From positions 1 to 13,005 of the forward strand of contig CADCCA010000026.1 of assembly GCA_902799855.1 (NCBI GenBank): 13,005 bases of DNA. The letters run 5' to 3'. Position 1 is the stretch's first letter. Every line of letters starts with the position of its first letter. Below, one piece after another: positions 1-5,418 of this stretch. The stretch is from an uncultured Erysipelotrichaceae bacterium. Lineage in GTDB: Bacteria; Bacillota_I; Bacilli_A; RFN20; CAG-826. The position numbers and the translations under genes were made by a program. Under the pieces are notes generated by a model, which was not told the DNA's origin, did no database searches, and saw only the letters and a program-made list of their open reading frames with translations.

Positions 1-44
1 TTTAAGAAAAAAATGTTTTCATTTATTCATTTATCTTGGTTTAA

Positions 45-74
45 TAAAATATGAAAGGGCCCGATATCAAAGGG
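45..74 (+). promoter_or_regulatory. putative promoter -10 and ribosome binding site of the Hc1-like gene
   Basis: A TAAAAT hexamer at 45-50 could serve as a -10 box. No convincing -35 lies 16-18 bases upstream (TTTATT at 22-27 is the best). The AAAGGG at 69-74, 12 bases before the ATG at 87, is the likely ribosome binding site, though the spacing is rather long. The gene is preceded by only 86 bases in this window, so the real promoter could lie further left. Confidence 0.4.
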
Positions 75-86
75 TAAAAGTACATA

Positions 87-257
87 ATGAATACAGTTGA
101 ACAATTAAAACAAGCTTTCGAACAATTCTTAGAAGAAAACCAAAAGTTCGTCGAAAAAGGTAACAAAGCCGCCGCTGGCCGTGCTCGTAAAGCCTTAATG
201 GAAATTGCTAAATTAGCAAAAGCCCGTCGTGCTGAAATCTTAGAAGAAAAGAAATAA
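87..257 (+). CDS. small Hc1-like (histone H1-like) DNA-binding protein
   Basis: This 56-residue basic helical protein is too short for most ORF filters. Residues 23-35 read EKGNKAAAGRARK and are followed by a Lys/Arg/Ala-rich helix ending in EILEEKK. That layout closely matches the N-terminal half of chlamydial Hc1 (EKGNKAAAQRVR, then a basic helix) and the small H1-like proteins of Bacteroidetes. In that family, known members bind DNA and affect nucleoid packing. The Lys/Ala-rich tail of full Hc1 is absent. Residues 1-22 look like an amphipathic helix. The gene stands alone on the plus strand and is closed by the hairpin at 276-309. Start: the only in-frame ATG with an upstream purine-rich site (AAAGGG at 69-74). 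The coding call is firm. The Hc1 assignment rests on motif recall rather than a search, and the DNA-binding role is inferred. Confidence 0.72.
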   Translation: MNTVEQLKQAFEQFLEENQKFVEKGNKAAAGRARKALMEIAKLAKARRAEILEEKK

Positions 258-275
258 GCTAAGCTAATTGTAAAT

Positions 276-309
276 AAAAAGATCGCCTCGAATTGAAGCG
301 ATCTTTTTT
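276..309. terminator. bidirectional intrinsic terminator between the Hc1-like gene and metG
   Basis: AGATCGC (280-286) pairs perfectly with GCGATCT (298-304) around an 11-base loop, and flanking A/T runs extend the stem. On the plus strand it is followed by TTTTT (305-309). On the minus strand it is followed by TTTTTATTT (complement of 272-280). It therefore ends both the gene at 87-257 and the minus-strand operon whose last codon lies at 319. Confidence 0.85.
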
Positions 310-318
310 GATAGTTTA

Positions 319-1911
319 TTATTGCTTTGGCGCCATAAGTTCTTGAATGAACTTAACTTCAACCTCAGCATCTAATCTTGGGAAGAGTTGATCTTTCTTT
401 TCAACTTTTAAGTTAGATGTGCATCCATATTTATAGATATTATCATAGTTGAGTAATTCGCCACTGACACCTAATTGATCAAATAATTTATCTGAAGCTG
501 TCACCAAGACTGGCTTTAATAACATACCTGCAACATAGATGGTATTGGCAAGGTGTTGCATAACTGATTCAAGATTAGCTCTCTTTTCAGGATCTTTTGC
601 CAAAGCCCATGGTTCGGTCTCGTCAATATACTTATTAGCGCGGTTCACTAATTCGTTAACTAATGTTATAGCGTCAGTAATCTTTAAATCATCCATTAAC
701 TTTTCATATGATTCGATAGTTAACTTTGTTAAATCTTCTAAATTACCGTCGACATCATTGATTCTACCTTTATATTCAGGAATCACACCATCGAAGTATT
801 TATTAATCATGGAAACTGTTCTATTCAATAAGTTACCAAGAGCGTTCGCTAAGTCCATATTGATGCGTTCAACGAATTGTTCTGGTGTAAAGTTACCATC
901 ACTACCGAAGTTAACTTCTCTAGCTAAATAATATCTAACAGCATCAACACCATAGCGTTCCACTAATGGATATGGGTCAACAACGTTACCTTTAGATTTG
1001 CTCATCTTAGAATCTTTCATCATGAGTAAGCCGTGGACGAATTCTCTATCTGGTTTTCTTAAGCCTAAGGATTCCAAGAACATTGGCCAGTAAATAGCGT
1101 GGAATCTAGTGATGTCAGCGCCAAGGATATGAATTGTTTCGCTTTCAGGATCTTGCCAGAACTTATTAAATAATTCTGGATTATCACTGTCATAACCTAA
1201 AGCGGTGATGTAATTGGTTAAAGCATCTAACCAAACGTAAATAACGTGTTTCGGATTTTCTCTAATTGGAATACCCCAAGAGAAGGATGTTCTAGAAACA
1301 CATAAGTCATCTAATCCTGGTTTGATGAATGTGTTAATCATTTCATTCTTACGTGATTCAGGCACTAAGAATTTTGGATTTTCATCATAGAACTTTAATA
1401 ACTTATCGACATATTTACTTGTCTTGAAGAAGTAGGCTTCTTCTTCCGCCATTTGAACTGGTCTATTACAGTCAGGACAAATATGATCTGGGCCAACTTG
1501 TGTATCTGTCCAGAATGCTTCGCATTCCTTGCAGTACCAGCCTTTATATTTGCCTAAATAGATATCGTCATTAGCGAGCATCTTTGAGAAGATGTCTTGC
1601 ACCACTTTAGTGTGTCTTTCTTGAGTAGTTCTAATGAAATCATCATTGGTGATTTTTAATAAATCCCAAAGTTTATGGAATCCTTCAACAATGTCATCAA
1701 CGAATTGTTGTGGAGTTTTACCTGCAGCGGCAGCATTCTTTTCAATCTTTTGTCCGTGTTCATCGGCACCGGTTAAGAAATAACATTCGAAACCTCTTAA
1801 TCTTTTATAACGGGCAAAAATATCAGTTAAAGTTGTGCAATAAGCGTGTCCAATGTGGAGCTTAGCACTTGGATAATAAATTGGGGTAGTAATATAAAAT
1901 CTTTTCTTCAT
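319..1911 (-). CDS. metG: methionyl-tRNA synthetase
   Basis: This cytoplasmic class I synthetase charges tRNA-Met (and initiator tRNA) with methionine using ATP. The Rossmann-fold HIGH motif is intact at residues 19-22 and KMSKS at 302-306. The connective domain carries two zinc knuckles, CKEC (C127, C130) and CPDC (C145, C148). An all-helical anticodon-binding domain follows from about residue 340. At 530 residues it lacks the C-terminal tRNA-binding (Trbp111-like) domain found in many bacterial enzymes. In the segment 261-276, which usually contains GKDI, the lysine is Ala265 (GADITRFH). AAGGAGG at 1922-1928 lies 10 bases before the ATG and fixes the start. It is the last gene of the minus-strand operon, 24 bases after argF. 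No T-box leader fits in that gap, so it is probably co-transcribed with the arginine genes. Confidence 0.97.
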   Translation of the reverse strand: MKKRFYITTPIYYPSAKLHIGHAYCTTLTDIFARYKRLRGFECYFLTGADEHGQKIEKNAAAAGKTPQQFVDDIVEGFHKLWDLLKITNDDFIRTTQERHTKVVQDIFSKMLANDDIYLGKYKGWYCKECEAFWTDTQVGPDHICPDCNRPVQMAEEEAYFFKTSKYVDKLLKFYDENPKFLVPESRKNEMINTFIKPGLDDLCVSRTSFSWGIPIRENPKHVIYVWLDALTNYITALGYDSDNPELFNKFWQDPESETIHILGADITRFHAIYWPMFLESLGLRKPDREFVHGLLMMKDSKMSKSKGNVVDPYPLVERYGVDAVRYYLAREVNFGSDGNFTPEQFVERINMDLANALGNLLNRTVSMINKYFDGVIPEYKGRINDVDGNLEDLTKLTIESYEKLMDDLKITDAITLVNELVNRANKYIDETEPWALAKDPEKRANLESVMQHLANTIYVAGMLLKPVLVTASDKLFDQLGVSGELLNYDNIYKYGCTSNLKVEKKDQLFPRLDAEVEVKFIQELMAPKQ

Positions 1912-1935
1912 GGCAAATGAGCCTCCTTATTTAAA

Positions 1936-2937
1936 TTATAATTTAAGATTTTCTTTCATTGAAGCGAGCATCACTGCTTTAATGGTGTGAAGTCTATTTT
2001 CCGCTTCATCAAAGACGACAGATTGTTCGCCTTCAAACACTTCTTCAGTCACTTCTAAGCCGTTAAGACCGAATTTCTCATAAACTTCCATGCCAACTTT
2101 AGTCTCTAAGTTATGGAAGGATGGCAAGCAGTGAATGAAGATGGCGTCTTTCTTTGCAAAAGACATGACACGTGCATTAACTTGATATGGTTTTAATAAG
2201 TTGATTCTTTCTTCCCAAACGGAAGCATCTTCACCCATACTAACCCAAACGTCAGTCGCGATGACATCGCAGTCTTTAACAGCTTCTTCGACATCTTCAG
2301 TAAATGTTAATTTGGCGCCTGTTTTTTCTGCAATCTTCATGCAAGTGTTAATTAACAAATTGTTTGGCCAAAGTTCCTTTGGACCGCACATTCGATAGTC
2401 TAAACCCATTTTAGCCGCACCGATTAAGTAGGAATTACCCATATTGTATCTACCATCACCTAAGTAGGCCATCTTAATACCTTTAAGTTTGCCTTTTTGT
2501 TCAATGATAGTCATGAAGTCGGCGAGGATTTGAGTTGGGTGATAATCTTCAGTTAAGCCGTTCCAAGTTGGGACGTTGGAATAGGTTGCTAAATCTACAA
2601 CTGTCTGTTGTTTGAAGCCACGATATTCAATGCCATCAAACATTCTGCCTAAAACTCTGGCAGTATCCTTGATGGATTCTTTTTTGCCCATTTGTGAACC
2701 ACTGCTACCAATATAGACAGCGTTCATACCAAGATCGGAAGCCGCAACTTCGAAAGCGCATCTTGTTCTTGTGCTATCCTTCTCGAAGAGAAGAACAACG
2801 TTTTTACCTTTTAATAAGGCGTGTTCTTCACCATTATGTTTCATTTCTTTTAACTTAATGGCGAGCTTTAATAAATAATCAATTTCTTCTGGTTCGAAAT
2901 CTAATAGCGTTAATAAGTTTCTTTTGTATAAGTCCAT
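1936..2937 (-). CDS. argF: ornithine carbamoyltransferase (probably catabolic)
   Basis: It interconverts citrulline plus phosphate with ornithine plus carbamoyl phosphate in the cytoplasm. All family landmarks are present: the carbamoyl-phosphate loop STRTR at residues 55-59, HPTQ at 133-136, the ornithine-binding DVWVSMG at 229-235, and the catalytic HCLP at 269-272 followed by SFH. The SMG loop supports ornithine rather than aspartate or putrescine as the co-substrate. The length, 333 residues, is normal. It starts two bases after the arcA stop, and AGAGGAAG (2948-2955) inside the end of arcA is the likely ribosome binding site, which implies translational coupling. Being directly downstream of arginine deiminase, it most likely runs in the catabolic direction (the arcB role). 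Sequence alone cannot exclude an anabolic or dual role, since the same fold serves both. Confidence 0.95.
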   Translation of the reverse strand: MDLYKRNLLTLLDFEPEEIDYLLKLAIKLKEMKHNGEEHALLKGKNVVLLFEKDSTRTRCAFEVAASDLGMNAVYIGSSGSQMGKKESIKDTARVLGRMFDGIEYRGFKQQTVVDLATYSNVPTWNGLTEDYHPTQILADFMTIIEQKGKLKGIKMAYLGDGRYNMGNSYLIGAAKMGLDYRMCGPKELWPNNLLINTCMKIAEKTGAKLTFTEDVEEAVKDCDVIATDVWVSMGEDASVWEERINLLKPYQVNARVMSFAKKDAIFIHCLPSFHNLETKVGMEVYEKFGLNGLEVTEEVFEGEQSVVFDEAENRLHTIKAVMLASMKENLKL

Positions 2938-2939
2938 AA

Positions 2940-4166
2940 TTATTCAACTTCCTCTCTCACTAATGGCATACACATACATCTTGGTCCACCTCTACCTCTT
3001 GATAGTTCAGAGGATGGAATAATATGCACTTTAATGCCGTTTTTAATTAAGACTGCATTTGTAATGTCATTTCTTTCATAGGCAATGACTTCACCTGGGG
3101 CAATAGCAATTGTATTGCTACCATCTGACCATTGCTCTCTATCCGCACTGATGGCGTCATCTCCACCACAAGGAATAAGAGTGACTGGCATGCTAACATA
3201 TGACTCTAAGACATCTTCAAGTTTTTGTGGAATTTCCACTACTTTGAGTTTGTTTTCGTTGTTAATATCTTTTGTTATGCGATAGATTTTTAACTTTTGA
3301 TAGCAGCCTTTATGAATGGTGAATTTATTTTTGTCAACTTGAGTGAACACTGTATCCAAGTGCATAAATGTGCGAGCGTTTGGAATAGTGAACGCTAAGA
3401 TGGTGTCAAAATCAGTTTTATTCTTAAAGAATAGATTCTTGGCTAATTTCTCCACCGCTTCAGCGCATGTTCTTTGGGAAACACCGACAATGAGAACGTG
3501 GTTATTTAAAACCATGATATCTCCACCTTCAATATTCACTTCTTCATCACGTGAATAATATAAAGGTGTGGTTTTATAAACTGAATGATATTTAAAGATG
3601 TATTGACCAAAGATTGTTTCTCTAGAACGAGTCACTGAATACATCGAATTTAATGACACGCCCTCGCCAATTGAGGCAAATGGATCTCTTTGAAAATATA
3701 AGTTTGGCATTGGATCTGCCACGAATAAATAGTCTTCAACATGGTCTGCTAAAGACTTAATTTGATAGTTTGGTAAATCGGTTTTCTTAATACCAGCAAT
3801 TGTCTTAAGAACTAGTTCTTTAGAGTTATTAAAAGACTTTAAATATTCGATTGTGATTTCTTTAAGTGTATTGCTATGAATATCAGCTTCATTAACAAAT
3901 TGTTCGATGAATTGATTCTTAATTTCATTTGATAAGTCTAAAACTTCACTCATCAAATCAGTTAAATAAACGACTTTAACACCAGCGTCAGTAAATGTTT
4001 TAGCGAAAGCTTGATGTTCTTTCTTCGCTAATGGGAGCCATGGGATATCGTCAAAAAGCAAGTCATCTAATTTACTTGGTGTTAAGTTATGAAGTTCTTC
4101 ACCTGGTTCGTGAAGTAAAACTACTTTTAATCTACCGATTTCAGAGTTGACTTTGATTTGGCTCAT
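2940..4166 (-). CDS. arcA: arginine deiminase
   Basis: It hydrolyses arginine to citrulline and ammonia, the first step of the arginine deiminase pathway, which yields ATP and raises pH. The guanidino-modifying fold is complete: LHEPGEEL at residues 18-25, FQRDP with Asp161, EGGD with Glu213, the HxD pair His269/Asp271, and the C-terminal nucleophile Cys397 in RGRGGPRCMCMPL. The spacing is close to that I recall for the Mycoplasma arginini enzyme (D161, E213, H269, D271, C398). The length, 408 residues, is typical. The start overlaps the end of eamA by 26 bases. GAGGAGG (complement of 4179-4185) inside eamA, 12 bases before the ATG, is the ribosome binding site, so the two genes are coupled. 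A second cysteine (C399) two residues after the nucleophile is noted but not thought to be catalytic. Confidence 0.97.
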   Translation of the reverse strand: MSQIKVNSEIGRLKVVLLHEPGEELHNLTPSKLDDLLFDDIPWLPLAKKEHQAFAKTFTDAGVKVVYLTDLMSEVLDLSNEIKNQFIEQFVNEADIHSNTLKEITIEYLKSFNNSKELVLKTIAGIKKTDLPNYQIKSLADHVEDYLFVADPMPNLYFQRDPFASIGEGVSLNSMYSVTRSRETIFGQYIFKYHSVYKTTPLYYSRDEEVNIEGGDIMVLNNHVLIVGVSQRTCAEAVEKLAKNLFFKNKTDFDTILAFTIPNARTFMHLDTVFTQVDKNKFTIHKGCYQKLKIYRITKDINNENKLKVVEIPQKLEDVLESYVSMPVTLIPCGGDDAISADREQWSDGSNTIAIAPGEVIAYERNDITNAVLIKNGIKVHIIPSSELSRGRGGPRCMCMPLVREEVE

Positions 4167-5112
4167 CTGGCTCTTCGACCTCCTCGCTGGTTTCTTTGCA
4201 TTTATCGTTTTTTATACCTCTACGATAATCAAATACTGCGCTTATCGCAATAGAGAGCATAATAATAAGACCACCCACTAACAAATTGTAATTGAATTCC
4301 TCGATTTCATAAGCGATTGATAAACATGTTGCCACTACCGCTGAAAGAGGAACTAATAAAGAGACGGTCATCGCATCAACATGACGCATAGCCCATGCTC
4401 TTGAAACCCAACATACTGCAGTACAAATGATACCTAAGAAGGCAACCATTAAGATTGATCTAATGTCGAAAGCATACGCTAAAACGTGGAATACTTGTCC
4501 TTCAAAGACAAAAGCGTAAATAAATGAAATCGCTGTCATAACACAGAGTTGTAAGAAAACATAAATAACTGGGTCTTTATCTTTGCTAAACACTTTTGTG
4601 AAAGCAATATCAAGACCAAAGAAAAGACCACCAATCGCACTTAAACCATCGCCTAACAAACTACCGCTTTGGAAAAAAGTTAAGAAATTAAAACCATTAC
4701 CGACAAGCACTAATGAGCCAACGACACAAATTAAAGCAGACACAATGCTATACCATGTTGGTTTTTCTCTGACGAAAAGGAACATGAATAATGGGATGGT
4801 AATGCAAGAGATGTTCTCTAAGAATGTATTTTTTGATGGGACTGTATATTTTAGGCCCACAAATTGGAAGATATATGCTGCGGCTAAAAAGATACCAGCA
4901 GGAATACAAATCAAATATGATTTGTTGAGTTTTTTGAAATTCTTATTGATGATAATTGCCATTACAACGATAGCGAAAGCGCCACGCAATGCAATAAGCA
5001 TACCCGGAGAAAATGAATCAAATGCTGTTTTGGAAAGAACAGGGGCGACACCCCAGAGGGCTACTACTGCCACTAGAACCAAAAATGAGATGATCTTAAT
5101 TTCTTTTTTCAT
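4141..5112 (-). CDS. EamA/DMT-superfamily permease
   Basis: An integral membrane protein of 323 residues with about ten hydrophobic helices arranged as two similar five-helix halves, the drug/metabolite transporter layout. The first half opens with a WGVAPVLSK segment at residues 20-28. The second begins near residue 154 with a GDGLSAIGGLFFGLDIAFTK stretch. The final 25-30 residues form a charged, Glu-rich cytoplasmic tail. Substrates in this family (amino acids, nucleobases, metabolites) cannot be read from sequence. Its position as the first gene before arcA and argF, where ArcD antiporters often occur, suggests transport of an arginine-pathway metabolite, but that is inference. No Shine-Dalgarno sequence precedes the ATG, and a TATAAT lies only 9 bases upstream, so translation is probably leaderless. 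It ends in TGA, unlike most neighbours (TAA). Confidence 0.9.
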   Translation of the reverse strand: MKKEIKIISFLVLVAVVALWGVAPVLSKTAFDSFSPGMLIALRGAFAIVVMAIIINKNFKKLNKSYLICIPAGIFLAAAYIFQFVGLKYTVPSKNTFLENISCITIPLFMFLFVREKPTWYSIVSALICVVGSLVLVGNGFNFLTFFQSGSLLGDGLSAIGGLFFGLDIAFTKVFSKDKDPVIYVFLQLCVMTAISFIYAFVFEGQVFHVLAYAFDIRSILMVAFLGIICTAVCWVSRAWAMRHVDAMTVSLLVPLSAVVATCLSIAYEIEEFNYNLLVGGLIIMLSIAISAVFDYRRGIKNDKCKETSEEVEEPDEPNQSQL

Positions 5113-5121
5113 AGCCGAACT

Positions 5122-5150
5122 ATTATAGTTGTTTTTTTACAAAATAAAAA
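5122..5150 (-). promoter_or_regulatory. promoter of the eamA-arcA-argF-metG operon
   Basis: The complement of 5122-5127 is a perfect TATAAT. Seventeen bases further upstream, the complement of 5145-5150 reads TTTTTA, a weak -35. Only nine bases separate the -10 box from the eamA ATG, so transcription should begin about three or four bases before the start codon. Confidence 0.65.
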
Positions 5151-5248
5151 CCCCCGATAATTACATGTACGAGAAGAAAGTCCAATCAAAATGAAAAATA
5201 AAGCGTATGAAGGATAAAAGCGACTTAGCACACGCAAACACGCATAAC

Positions 5249-5289
5249 ATAAAATATTTTAAAAATATGCATACGTGTATATATTTTAT
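5249..5289. repeat. AT-rich inverted repeat, candidate operator
   Basis: ATAAAATAT (5249-5257) is matched perfectly by ATATTTTAT (5281-5289). A second small dyad, ATAC/GTAT (5271-5274 and 5277-5280), abuts the right arm, and another ATAAAATA copy follows at 5292-5299. An ARG-box-like 18-mer overlaps it on the minus strand (5256-5273): its first half matches TNTGNAT, its second half poorly. The element lies between both promoters. A regulator-binding role is inferred. Confidence 0.4.
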
Positions 5290-5346
5290 AGATAAAATAG
5301 CCATCAAAATCTTTAACAAAATGCATTTTTTAAGAGGGCAAACCGC

Positions 5347-5375
5347 TTGACTTTTATTAGCGATAGTAGTTTACT
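5347..5375 (+). promoter_or_regulatory. promoter of the opp operon
   Basis: TTGACT (5347-5352) and TTTACT (5370-5375) are separated by 17 bases, a good housekeeping-type arrangement with a weaker -10. A transcript would start near 5382, giving a leader of about 37 bases that carries AAAGGAGA (5403-5410), eight bases before the oppA ATG. The -10 lies within an inverted repeat (ATTAG 5356-5360 / CTAAT 5374-5378; TAGTA 5364-5368 / TACTA 5372-5376), and CGCT/AGCG (5344-5347/5359-5362) brackets the -35. This suggests repressor control. Confidence 0.65.
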
Positions 5376-5418
5376 AATCACAAATCTTTTAAATTCTTAA
5401 CGAAAGGAGAATCAATTT

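Larger units (their letters stand above)
5113..5418. promoter_or_regulatory. divergent control region between the arginine operon and opp operon
   Basis: This 306-base gene-free stretch separates two divergent operons. It holds the minus-strand -10 box (5122-5127), a 7-base direct repeat ACACGCA (5230-5236 and 5238-5244), an AT-rich dyad (5249-5289) with a further ATAAAATA copy at 5292-5299, and the opp promoter with its own dyad (5344-5378). I see no convincing small gene here; the only short reading frame after a start (5191) ends after eight codons. Confidence 0.7.

Noticed and set aside
539..931. 130-codon plus-strand frame opposite metG
   Set aside because: It is a shadow of the well-supported metG coding strand and has no recognisable motif.
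4141..4143. Possible Mollicutes genetic code (TGA = Trp) with eamA reading through
   Set aside because: All tryptophans in the window are TGG. Read-through would add only a few codons before a TAG, so there is no positive evidence for recoding.
4583..5128. 181-codon plus-strand frame opposite eamA
   Set aside because: It lies antisense to a clear membrane permease. It has no family motif, and the stretch is explained by the reverse-frame composition of eamA.
5211..5232. CcpA cre-like site (AAAGCGACTTAGC)
   Set aside because: Several conserved cre positions do not match and the site is not symmetrical.
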